Positions 33,016-43,632 of a stretch of DNA of 64,000 nucleotides are shown piece by piece. Position 1 is the stretch's first letter. Each line of letters begins with the position of its first letter. The stretch comes from Todiramphus chloris collaris. Taxonomy: Eukaryota > Chordata > Aves > Coraciiformes > Alcedinidae. The stretch lies in assembly GCA_025345505.1 (NCBI GenBank), contig JANVCC010000077.1, forward strand, positions 679,998-743,997, in the 5' to 3' direction. The notes beneath the pieces are model-generated. The model did no database searches. It saw only the letters and a program-made list of their open reading frames with translations, and was not told where the DNA came from. Made by a program: the position numbers and the translations under genes.

Positions 33016-35460
33016 TCACACAGTGTCACCCTGTACCAGTGTGGAAGGAGAGGAAGTTCTTGCCGTGGGTGGCTGAGGGGCATCATCGACCGCTGCCTTT
33101 GAGGGGATCTTGTGTTCTCGGGGTGGGGTAGGAGGGGGGAAGGTGGGGCTCTGCAAGGCATCCGAGTACATCTCATCCTGGATGCAAGGACGCTGCACAA
33201 CCCTTTGGAGCAGCGGCTTGAGCAAGCCTACAGTCAGCTGGTTCCCCTCACTGGAGAAGGGCACAGGGTCCTCCTGGGAGCGAGGGAGGTGCTGCAGGAC
33301 CACAGTGAGGATGTCTGAGGCAGTGAGCTCAGCGGGGCACAGTGGCCACAGCATGTCCAGATAAGGGTCCAGCTCCCGGTGCTGGGCAAACTCTGCCAGC
33401 AGCGTGGTGAATATCTCCTTGTTAAGCAAGGGGCTGAGCTTGGAGAACTTCTCTGCCACCTCCACTACCCGCTGCCACCGCTTCAGGCGGATGAGAAGGT
33501 GCAGAGCTTGCAGCACAGCCTTAGGCCTCTTGCTGCAGAGCAGCAGTTCGAGCTCCATCTCATCACCTGCCTCACTGTGCTTGTTCTTCCTGGCCAGTAC
33601 TCCCAGTGCTCTCTTGTACAGTGGCACCCGGCCCTCCGGGCCCTCCTTGCTGCTGTATGTCCAAGAGAGGCTAACATATTGCTGGGTCAGCTCCACAAAA
33701 CGGGGCAGCCATTTGGGTTTAAACCTCAGGAAGGAGGTACAAATGAGCTCAAAGAGTGGGATCACCCCATTCTGAATCACCTCCTCCTGCTGTGGCCCTC
33801 CCAGAACCTTCTTCCACACCTCTGGGGTGGCTCTGGCTACCAAGAGGCCATCTCCATTCTGTTGCAGCTGCAGGCAGCTCCTCGTGGCCTTCCAGGCAGC
33901 CTTAGGGAAGGAGGCAAAGATGGAGTTCAGGTAGGCCAAGTTGTCTTTGTCCATGTCAGAGTGCAGAACGCGGCTGACCTCCTGCTCCACCAGTTCCTCA
34001 CAGTAGCTTTCCACCTCACTCTCTGGGGCACATACCACACAGGTCTTTAGAAGTTCCAGGCTCATGTAGCTCTGCAGCTCCAGACTCATTGTGCTCAAGA
34101 GCTTTGCATAAGTGTCTTGGAGGCCTCGTGATGGCTTCTGCTTCTGGCAGAGGCTGTGCTGCAGGATGGCAGCAAGGGCCACAGGAGCCTGGAACACACC
34201 ACCTTTCTTCAACTTCTCCACCGTCAGCTTGGAGCTGCTGAGGCTCCTCCTCTGATAGTATCTGCAGGCCTCCTCAAACACCATCTCCACCAGGCATGGC
34301 TCAGGTCTGCTGCTGTCCTCGGGTTTGGAGAAGCTAAAGCTGTAGATGCCAGTTTGACTGAGGAGCTGGATACTGTCTTCCTCTCCCGGGGACTCCAGGA
34401 AATGCACCTCTTTCATGCACAAGTTTTTTTTTTCTATGAGCCTTCCACTGTTCTGGTCGATGAGGTACAGGACCCCAGCCAGCACACAGGCCAGGATGTT
34501 GCCAAAGGTTTTCAGCTGCACAGAACTTCCTTGGGTCAGGAGGCCCGCCTCCAGGTCAAAGATATGCCTCTGTGTCCCATCTGGCTCCACCATATTCACA
34601 TCACCCTTTGTGCTCACCAGCAGCAGACCCCCACTGTTGGACACAGCACAAGTGTGAATGTCCAGAGGTGCCAAACCTGAGAGAAGACCCACAGAACCAA
34701 GCAGGAGTTTCCTGAAGTCTGACTCGCTGCTGGAGTGCAGTGCCTTGCTGTGGACAAAGCCTGCAGAGGGGGCTGCAATAGTGAGCTTTGCCTTCTCCGG
34801 ATGCCAGATGAGGAGGAATTTGGAAGTGGTGGCAAAGTTGGCAGCGGCAGGCACCAGGAAGACGTGCTGGGGTGAGGCCAGGACCTGGTACTCAGGGCTG
34901 TTGTGCAGGACTATCCTTACAGTGCCCAGTCGCACACCTTGCTCCCCCACCTCCAGAGCCCGGGTGCAGACGCAGAACCTGAAGGCACACTTGCTCGCGT
35001 CTGAGTGGGCGTCCAGGGGAGGCCTCTCCTCACACCACACCAGGCTGGATCCCTGGCTGCACAAGGAGACGATTCGAGCCCGGGCACCCTGACAGAGCTC
35101 CAGTGTCTGCAGCAGCTGCCAGCCCACAGCCACCACAAAGTGCCAGACCTCGGTCCGGCCATGTTCCCACACAATGGCCAGTACCCAGGAGCCCAATGTC
35201 ACGGGGCTTTGCAGGAAGAGCAGTCCCACAAGGGCTGGCTGGGGCAGCTGCCAGTTCCTCTCCAGGTCGGCTCCACCGATGCTGTGGCGCTGGAAGGCCA
35301 CCACCCGGGGCAGGGGGGGCGGCCGGCTCTTCTGCAGGACCAAAAGGTGCTGCCCATCGGGGCTGGACTGGACATGGCTGGGCTCTTCTCCCTGGCACAG
35401 CAGCTCCCGCAGCCAGTGGCCTCGGCCGAAGTCAGTGAAGTCGGAGACCTGTCGCAGCAT
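33016..35460 (-). CDS. HPS6: HPS6, BLOC-2 complex subunit
   Basis: Subunit of BLOC-2 (with HPS3 and HPS5), which directs cargo from endosomes to melanosomes, platelet dense granules and other lysosome-related organelles. A single coding exon as in mammals; 814 residues against about 775 in human. The N-terminal half, about 1-360, is propeller-like (SSPDGQHLLVL, LVWCEERPPL, FLLIWHPEKAKLTIAAP). The C-terminal half is helical with conserved blocks VFEEACRYYQRRSL, WKKVLGGPQQEEV, SKRPKAVLQALHLLI, EIFTTLLAEFAQHREL and LTVGLLKPLLQ. It ends soon after the conserved PPPTPPRE, with about 33 extra residues absent from human. The start chosen is the ATG at 35458-35460 (MLRQVSDFTDF), which aligns within five residues of the human start (MKRSGTLRLLSDL). 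An open frame continues to an ATG at 35604, but those 48 codons lie in the CpG island and match nothing in the family. Recessive loss causes Hermansky-Pudlak syndrome 6 in human. Confidence 0.95.
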   Translation of the reverse strand: MLRQVSDFTDFGRGHWLRELLCQGEEPSHVQSSPDGQHLLVLQKSRPPPLPRVVAFQRHSIGGADLERNWQLPQPALVGLLFLQSPVTLGSWVLAIVWEHGRTEVWHFVVAVGWQLLQTLELCQGARARIVSLCSQGSSLVWCEERPPLDAHSDASKCAFRFCVCTRALEVGEQGVRLGTVRIVLHNSPEYQVLASPQHVFLVPAAANFATTSKFLLIWHPEKAKLTIAAPSAGFVHSKALHSSSESDFRKLLLGSVGLLSGLAPLDIHTCAVSNSGGLLLVSTKGDVNMVEPDGTQRHIFDLEAGLLTQGSSVQLKTFGNILACVLAGVLYLIDQNSGRLIEKKNLCMKEVHFLESPGEEDSIQLLSQTGIYSFSFSKPEDSSRPEPCLVEMVFEEACRYYQRRSLSSSKLTVEKLKKGGVFQAPVALAAILQHSLCQKQKPSRGLQDTYAKLLSTMSLELQSYMSLELLKTCVVCAPESEVESYCEELVEQEVSRVLHSDMDKDNLAYLNSIFASFPKAAWKATRSCLQLQQNGDGLLVARATPEVWKKVLGGPQQEEVIQNGVIPLFELICTSFLRFKPKWLPRFVELTQQYVSLSWTYSSKEGPEGRVPLYKRALGVLARKNKHSEAGDEMELELLLCSKRPKAVLQALHLLIRLKRWQRVVEVAEKFSKLSPLLNKEIFTTLLAEFAQHRELDPYLDMLWPLCPAELTASDILTVVLQHLPRSQEDPVPFSSEGNQLTVGLLKPLLQRVVQRPCIQDEMYSDALQSPTFPPPTPPREHKIPSKAAVDDAPQPPTARTSSPSTLVQGDTV

Positions 35461-35487
35461 CCCGGCTCGCTTCCTGGGGTGCCCGCC

Positions 35488-35779
35488 CTGGACACCGAGA
35501 ACATGCACCAGGGCGAGCGGGGGCACGGAGCTCCCGCCGCCGCGGAGTCCCCCGCCCAGCACCCTCCTGTTACCCAGGGTCTCTGGGAACCCTCCGACTC
35601 CCAAGCCCCGCCCCGGGCACCCTCCTCCCCCGGCAAACCGGTTCCGCGGGCACCCACCCCTTCCCCAAGGTGCCTGCTGCGCCCCAGCTCTCGGGACCCC
35701 GCCCTCCGCCCGCGGGACCTCCCCGCCGCCCGACCCCCCCGGCGCTCCCCCCGTCCCGCCGGGACCCCGCGGGGCCTAC
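35488..35779 (-). other. HPS6: candidate intron in the HPS6 5'UTR
   Basis: On the minus strand a donor CGGCAG|GTAGGC lies at 35780/35779 and a pyrimidine-poor acceptor TGTCCAG|GG at 35488/35487, 27 bp before the chosen ATG. An alternative acceptor, ACCCCAG|GA, is at 35474/35473. Splicing would remove most of the upstream open frame. No transcript evidence is available. Confidence 0.3.
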
Positions 35780-36300
35780 CTGCCGCCGCGGCCGTCCGCC
35801 GGGGCCGGGCCGGTGGCGGCTCCGCTCGGCTCGGCACGACGCGGCGCTGCGCAATCACGAGGCGGCGGGCTTCCGGGCGGAGCCGCGCCGCGCCGGCCCG
35901 GGCCGCCCCTCTCCTACTTCCGTCGCCGGTGCGGGGAGGTCGGCGGGGCCGCGGTCCGGGGGTGGCCTCCGAGGCCTCGCAAGCGGAGGGACCATTTTTT
36001 TACCGGGGGGGTGGGCGTGCCCGTCTCCTCGGGGAGAGGCAAAGCTCCGTCCGGCCCGGGGAGGAGCCTCCCCGCCGCTGCCGCTGCCCTTGCCCACCCT
36101 GCCGGAAACCGGGGCCGCCCAGGGCGCGGGCGGGCGGCCGAGGCCCGGCGCTGACAGCGCCCCCCCCTCCCCGGACCCCGCCTGCCGGCCGGCGCTAGGA
36201 CCCCGCGGCGGCTCCCGAAGCGCGTGCGCGGCGCGTGCGGCGGCGCGTGCGCAGTGGGAAGGGGCACGGCTCGCCCGCAGGTAAGCGCCGGGGACCCGGG
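35600..36300. promoter_or_regulatory. divergent CpG-island promoter shared by HPS6 (-) and ARMH3 (+)
   Basis: Extremely CpG-dense, about 0.8 kb between the HPS6 ATG and the ARMH3 first donor. Motifs seen: ETS/GABP-like ACTTCCG at 35916-35922 and CTTCCGG near 35870, and NRF1-type GCGCGTGCGCA at 36243-36253 with related GCGCGTGCG copies just upstream (36220-36240). No TATA box. Bidirectional use is inferred from the head-to-head arrangement. Confidence 0.7.
36200..36280 (+). other. ARMH3: 5' untranslated first exon of ARMH3 (start approximate)
   Basis: Ends at a strong donor, CCCGCAG|GTAAGCG, at 36280/36281. The next ARMH3 exon carries the initiator ATG 10 bp after its acceptor, so an upstream noncoding exon is required, and this is the best candidate. 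The left edge (TSS) is not defined. Confidence 0.55.
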
Positions 36301-39300
36301 GGGGGACGGACGCGGCCCCTCCACCCCGGCGGGGTCCGGCCACGCCTCCTCCGCCGCCCCTCCTGAGTAGGCGGCGGCCCGGGCCCGAGCGGCACCTGCC
36401 CCTGGGCCTCACCTGTCCCTGGGCCTCTGCCGCCCGCGGGGGCACATCTCCGCGGCGGGGGCGTTGCCCGCTTGGAGGGGCCTCGCCAGGAAGCGGGGCC
36501 CGCCGTTGCTGGCCCCATAGGCTCGGCTCTCAGGGGCGCCGGGAGCCTCCCCCGGCCTGCGGGCAGCCGGTGTTGGCGGCACCTCGCCGGGGGCCTCGGG
36601 GGAAGGGCGGGGGGCGACGCCCGGTTACCCACAGCCCCTGTCGCAGGCTGGTCGCCCCCCTCTCTGCCCACCTTGCCCTGCGTGGGGCCTGGCTGCTCCC
36701 TGGGAACTTGGGGCGGGCGGGAGCGGTTTTGCACAACCGCTGCTGAAGAAGTTGTCGCTGCTTTCCCTGCCTGCCTGAGGTGCTGCTGTTGCCGGTAATA
36801 ACATGTTGCCACATTAGGTGCCCCTGGGTGCCGTGCAGTGCGTGCTGCTCTGCCCGAGTTGCCCAACCCTTTGGCTGTGTTTGTGCAGCTGGCTGCTCAC
36901 GGGCCACAGTGTCACCTGCCTGCTGAAGCACTTTGGGTTCAACAGAACTCCTTCTAGAAAAAGAATTAGCAGGACATGTTCCTTTATCACTGATCATTAA
37001 TTCTAGTTATCTGGTTTACCTCAGGATCCTGCAAGTGTTTGCATCGGCAAAGTGAAGGGGAGCAGTAAGCATTGGTAAAGGAGTGTGAACTTGCTATGTT
37101 TATTATGCTGAAGGCAGAGGCACCTTGCTCTACAAGCAGGCTTGCAGCCTCAGTCAGAACCCTGTTGCGTATGTCACTGTAAGAAAGTTTGCTCTTAAGC
37201 AGAGGCTGTAATCTGAATGCATGATGAGAGCAAATTTGGGCTGAGCAGGTGGGTGGAATATGCAAAGCAATAAGGTTAATTTGGATCATTGCGATACGCA
37301 GTGATTGCAGTTCACCAGATGTTTGAGCTCTAGAAGGAAGTGTGACAAAAATTTTTAAGAGGAATTTTTGGAGGGGGGTTGGGGTAGGGGAAGACATCAG
37401 TTTGGTTTTCCAATAATAATAGTGTAATCCTTTATCTGTGTCACTTAGGGTACTTTTGCTATGTGCAGAGGCACCACAGGGGGGTATATACAATGTAGAA
37501 GCGTCGAACAGTTACTGGCTAGCACACACAAAAGAAACAGCGAGTTTTTAATGAGCTGCTAGACTAAGTATTCATCTGCTCGTACCCCTGCGAACACACC
37601 AGGCAGCCATGCGGATATCCCTCAGGAGGGGAAGGGAAGGGTCAACCTCTGCTACTCAAAGTTGCTGAGTTGCTGTATTCTGGCTCCCTAGTGTTTTTGT
37701 TTGTTTGTTTTAGGATTTATACCTTTTTATGTTTATGTTTTCCTCCTGAGCGCTTGTACTGTTAATGGTCCATATCTCAAAAATGTTACTTCTCGGCAGC
37801 TCTACTTTTCTTATCTTGGCGTGGCTGCACTGTGCAGCTTCTTAGAACATAGCAGCTTCCTCAGAAGTCAGAGCCAAGGTCACGCAGCTGTGCTGTATTC
37901 AGCATGGGCCTTGGATCCACACTGACAGCTGAAGCCATGGGAAAAGGGCAGGGGAGGGTTACAGGGAGAATGTTTTTCTTCAGAAGGAAGACATCTGAAA
38001 AGGTCTCTGAGTGGCATAGCTTTTAGGTGGGAGTGTAGAGGCGGTGTGGAGTATTTCATGGTAAACTGGGTGGGATGGATTCTGAAGGGCCTGAAAAGTT
38101 AAAACCCAAAGAGACTTTCTGATGTGAGAGCGCTGAGCATTGTAGCCAGGAATACAGAAAGGAAGCATGATGAAATGTAAAAAATAATTTGGAAAAATAG
38201 TGTGAACAGATGGCAGTCGAAGCATGTGACGCTTGTCTGGATGGACTTGACAGGAAGAGACTTAACTAGTTGATGGTGTGAAGTTGATGGATTGGGTGTT
38301 ATTTTAACTGGACCGGCAGAAACGAAAGGCAGTTATGGATGAAGTGTTAAAAATGTAGCTCAGATGTTACTCTTCTATGTCATTGCTAAAGCAGGTGTAG
38401 TGGGGGATAGTCTGTGGCTGTATCTGCATTAGGAAGCTGCTTTTCCTGTTTTTCACTGAGGGAAAAATAGGTCAGTAGTGGTATAACTTCAGACTGTACT
38501 GTGTAGAAGCATGTATACTGCTGCTGCTCAGAGTGGGAGGGAAGGACTTGATAGTAAAAATGCATATACTGGGACTGTGCTGGAGATTATGTTGCTCAGT
38601 ACTGCAGAATAAGTAGGATCGCTGTGGGTTTTTGTCATCAGCACACCCTCAGAATATATTTCTAATTATATACGGCATGAAGGCACCTGGAAAATCTGCT
38701 AGATGGATCCAAGGCTTGTGTGCTAGGAGTGTTACCGTTTCCCTGGTTGGTGGGTCAGGCACCTTACATTTTTAAAGCAAGGTACAGGCCAAGCAGTTTT
38801 CATTCCAAGGTCAATATACAAATAAGGTTGTAAAGGATGGATGAAATACAGAAGGAGCATGATATACTTGCACAAACCGTAACTGCCAACCTAAGAGTTG
38901 GCGGAGAACAAGCTGCAAAAGGGCTTAGAGCAGGAATTTGGTAATGAGGGTTGCTAAAGCCTTGACAAAGTCTAGCCCCACGTATTCCCCTCTCTCTGTG
39001 TTCACTAGTGGTCTGCTAGGCTGCTGCTGGGTGGTCCTGGGTGTTTTAATAAGGGAGCTTGAACTGGATCAAGGTGCTGTCTATGCATTGGGATTCATAC
39101 ACTTCTGTCCCGGGTGCAGGTTGCCTGTTGCTTTCTGTGATGGGTTCATGCTGGAACATGTATTTTAACTGTTAGGACCTATGCTTTAATTGCCTGTTGC
39201 TCAGGTCTAATACCAACCTTGCAGATTCATCATGTAGATTATGTGCAAGCTTTTCCTGATACTTGGGAGTTTAATGACTACTTGGCTTATAATGTGTTGC

Positions 39301-42300
39301 TTTAGAAGCTGTAGGTTAACTTTTAGGCAGGGATTTATCCCCCTTCTGTTCATGACCACAATAATTTTTGAACGATTTTCCTTTAGATTTGATTGATACA
39401 CCTTGAAAAGCAAAGCGTGATCGCTCTGGGTCCAATGCGCATGCAGTCGGTGGTAGTAGCAGTTACTAGCCTTGAAATATTTCAGCAGGTCAGTCCAATC
39501 TTAGTAGCAGTGGCAAGTCAAGAGGTACTGGATTCTAAAAGCAAAAGCATCTCGATTCTTGTGCAGAGTCTTTATAAATATTGATTGAGGTCCAGGGCTT
39601 TGGCATTAACAAACTACTGCAGCTCACATTATTTGCACTACCTTTTTCAGATAGGGAATAAATGGTTTGCCAAGTCAGCTATTATGTGAAAACAGCATTT
39701 CATGTCATCTGTTTGTTTTCTTTCCGTTTAGCCAAGAAGTGTTACAGTTGTTTTGTTGTTGGCTTTGTTGTTTTGGGTTTTTTGTGTGTGCGTGTTTGTT
39801 TGGGTCTTTTTGAGGGGTCTGAAGAAAAGTACATGTATTCATGTTTGGGTTTATGTGGGAGTTGTCTCTGTAATCTTGAAAACTTTCAGGTTTGTTAACC
39901 AAGGCAATTAAAAGCAAAATACAGTGCTTGATGGGCTGCATGCAGAATTACAGAAGTTACAAGTTTTAGATCTTGATGTCATTGTAGTGTAGATGAGCAT
40001 TAGTGTTGTGTTCTCTACAGTAGCATTTTTGCCAATTTAGATGATCTGGGCAATAATAATACGTCTGTACAGAAGCTGAGTGACAACGTGGAACAGCCAT
40101 AGTTTTCAGTGTGCACAAGTCTTGAGTAATCCTCAGACTGTCAGGTTCATTTTTCCTGTGGATATGCTGATGAAAAGCTAACAGAGGTGTGTTCATCAGA
40201 ATGTCACATGTTTGGTTGGAATCTCTGCTATGAGTTCTGGAATGAAATGGAAAGGAGGTGGATGAGTGGATGTGCTCATCCCTCTCTTCCTGACTGGATC
40301 AGCTGATCCCAGGGCATAAAGCAAGAGTCTGCTTGAAGTTCTGTCTGCCATGGCTTTTATCTTCCTGCCTTTGAGCTACCAGGACCCATGCTCTATGAGG
40401 TTTCTTTTAGTTTCACATGAAGCATCTTGGATCTTCTTGCTGCACAAGAAGGCTCTAAAAATCCACACGTGTGTGTTTTTCCTGGCCCTGAGGGATAGTC
40501 CTGTGCAGTCGGTGACTACAGCAGGATTCACTTAGCAGCGTGTGTTAATGGGACTGACCTGTTGACAGAATAAATTATCCCTTTGAACATAAAATGTGGA
40601 AGATGTGCCGATGCTTTTTAAGTGTGATGCATTTAAAGGATAATTGTTAACTATATTCAGCGTTATTGTTTTCATAAGCTGTCATGGCATCCCGATAATG
40701 TGGCACCTCTACAACTTATTTGTGAATGTTTTGTGCGTTTAACTGTTGTTTTCTGCAGCTGCCTAGGAGGTCCCCATTAGCAAAATGCAGTTTCCTGTTT
40801 CTGTCTTGGACATCTAGAAAATGTAATTGCATAAAGTGAAAAGAAAAAGCCATTTGTACAGCATGATCATCATAGGTCACGAAACAAGCACAGCCTAATA
40901 AAGCGTTGGCGTGAAAGGCGACTTTTACTGTTTTCCCTTTGGTCCTCCATATGATCCTTTGTAGAATAGCAAATTATAAACAAGAACATTATTCGATCCT
41001 TGCCTCTAGCAGTCTTCTTTATATGAGCTCTCTGCAGCTTTGGTTGGGAGAATACGAATCCCAAGTCTCATTTTGGCAGAAACTAGGATTTTCACATGAT
41101 CATGTGATCCCTCTGATGCTCACTCAGCATCATGCCGGTGTGTCTTGTGGGATTTAGATTTTTCCATCTTTCTTGGAAATGTAGGGAAAGTGTTAAAATG
41201 CAGCTCTCAAAGTCCAGGGGCTAAGCAGGACATATTGATTCCTTCCCATTCACATATACATTTGATACGGGAACGCTGACCTAGAAGCACTGAGAGTTAG
41301 TTTATTAGTTTTGACATTGGGATTCGTTAGCTGTAATTCAATTAGGAGCTTGCTGATGGATGTGTTTATATGCTGGGGCTGGCAGCTGCTTTAAGTTCAG
41401 AAACTTAAAATTCTAGCTGGGAAATTGTTTTACGCAATCTTGGGTAAGATTTGTATTGCTAGGCTAAAAGTAACATCGTTCTTGATTTGCCCTTTAATAG
41501 ATTTCTTTCCGTTTCCAATTATGTTTCTAATTAGAATAATGTCTTATTTCCCATGACAGTTTAAAAATAATGCAAAGCCTGTAAAAGAAGTTGTCAAGAT
41601 GATTGAATAATGGTGGGGTTTTTTTCATTTGCTAGATTCCAACTAAGACGGCAGAAGGTTTCATATATAAACTTACTAGGCTTGAGGAATAATTTTGGTA
41701 TTTACAGAAGGTTATGGTGCAGTAGTTGCTATACTTTCTTTTCTTGATGTGCCTTGCAGCTGTTTCCATTCTCACCCCAGCACACACACCACTCCTTAAC
41801 CAGCCATCTGCACACATTCCCTTGCTAGCAGGGAGACAGGACACCTCCCCACCTCTCTGTAGAAACCTCAGGTGTGAGATCTGCTACCCTCTGCTTTCCC
41901 ATCCAGGCAAAGCTGCTTCCCTTCACACCTAGCGGAGGGTCTTTTGCAGCAGCATTGTTTCTCCAGGCCCAAAGATCTTTTCCTGCCACGTAGAACTGAG
42001 ATTTGCAGCTCAAGGGATGGGTGTCTGAATAACTGACTCTGGGCGCTTGAGAGTCCTAGGTGAGAACATAGCTGTAGTTGAGACAGTCAAAAGCTGCCGT
42101 GGAAAGAACGCAGAAGAGATCTGGAACTCGTATTCAGTAGTTGCTGGAACTTGCTCTTTGAGAGAAAGACAGATCTGACCCTGCTGTGATTGTGGAATGG
42201 GTTCACACAGTCTGGGATGGAGACTAAATCCAAAGCTGTCTCCATGGCTGCCAGCTCACAAAGCTCTGGGATCTGCTGTGTGCTGACTGCAGTGAACTTG

Positions 42301-43622
42301 CCACTCTATGCATAATTTGATGTGGCCGAGTGCAGCTACTGCAAGAGCCTGCCCATGTTTTTCTGGAACATGACTTAAGTCAAGCCTCGGCCTGAGGTAT
42401 GCTGCTGCCATGTGTGTATTTACCTTTGGAGGTATGGAAGAAAGGTTGGGAGCTCAGGGATTTGAGAAGGGACGGCATTCTCTTTCTGCTAAGTACCTCT
42501 GATGGTGCCGTGGTGATAGAACAGTGCTGAAGCTGTGATGCTTGGCAGAAAAACCTGTGATGGCAGATAAGTACATGTTTGCAAGGCCAGAATGGTGATG
42601 TGCTGTGTACCATCAAGGCATGAAGCTGAGAGTACCTGGCAAGTCGTGTGTTCTGACTCGGCCCTGGCATGGGTTGACTGTCACAGAAAGTTCAGGACTA
42701 AGCTATGGCCGTTAGTTTTTATAACAGATCATGTTGTAATAACGATACTTCCTGTTTTTTTTTTTAATAGCATAATCAGTACCCATGAGACACCAATTAA
42801 TTATAGTAAAACCCATTTGTGTGCCTAGAAAACCATTTGCTGTCAAATGGATCAGGAAATTTAAATGTGGTTTAAAAAATATAATCCCTGCAAAACTTCT
42901 TACCTGTGTTCCTCCTCCTTCCTCCCAAAACTGAACCACATGTGATGCTCTTGAGGCTGGGCTTCTTCTCTGGCTTTATTTGCAGAGCAGCTGGCATAGC
43001 TGGGGGATGCCAAGGTGCAAAGGAAGGGATGAGCAAGGGTTGCGGGAGTGCTTTAGGGAGGCTTTGCAGTCAGATGTTTCCTAGTGTGACACTGCCCGTG
43101 TGAGTGATGCCACCACAAAGCGGAGAAGCAGAATTTGAAGTACTTTGGTAGGCAGCAAATTAAACAGATAAGAAAATACTTTTTCAAATAGTTTCAAGAG
43201 CTCTTTGTAACCAGACTTGTCAAAGGCTTGACCAGCATCAAAAAGGACTGGGTATCCATTTGATGACAAGTATCACAGCTCATGCAGTGAGATTAAAAAA
43301 TACATACTTTTCTAGATATGAACTGCATTGGTCTGGATCATGACTCAGTTTCTACCAGAGAAGAATTAAGAAAATTTATCCATAAGGAGCTTATTCTGTA
43401 TCTGCCTGTCCGGACTTCTGCATCTTTCTTTGAAATTACTTGATGTGACCTTTGATCTGATTTCTTATCTGGTATAGTTATTAAAGGCCCTACTTTCAGC
43501 TTGTGAGAGACTATTAGTATTTCAGTGCAGTTAAAAAGTCTTTGATGGTTGAAGAAGGCCAGATATGCCTTGAAGAAAAATTCAAGTTTTCTTAGCTGCT
43601 TTTTGTCTATTCTTCCCTTCAG
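36281..43622 (+). other. ARMH3: ARMH3 intron 1
   Basis: 7.3 kb, CpG-rich to about 36700 and then AT-rich. No exon or structural RNA was recognised. It contains T/G-rich low-complexity stretches, including 39746-39810, and no complete transposon with recognisable ends. Only short chance open frames are present. Confidence 0.6.
39746..39810 (+). repeat. T/G-rich low-complexity tract
   Basis: Degenerate (TTG/TTTG)n with a short GTGTGTGCGTG segment inside ARMH3 intron 1. Confidence 0.7.
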
Positions 43623-43632
43623 GGTATACAGC

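Noticed and set aside
35461-35604. Upstream ATG of HPS6 at 35604 (48 extra codons)
   Set aside because: Gly/Pro-rich translation of the CpG island with no counterpart in the family; the ATG at 35460 aligns with the human N-terminus.
35174-36154. 326-codon plus-strand frame over the HPS6 start and promoter
   Set aside because: Antisense to HPS6 coding sequence and then CpG island; Pro/Arg/Gly-rich artefact.
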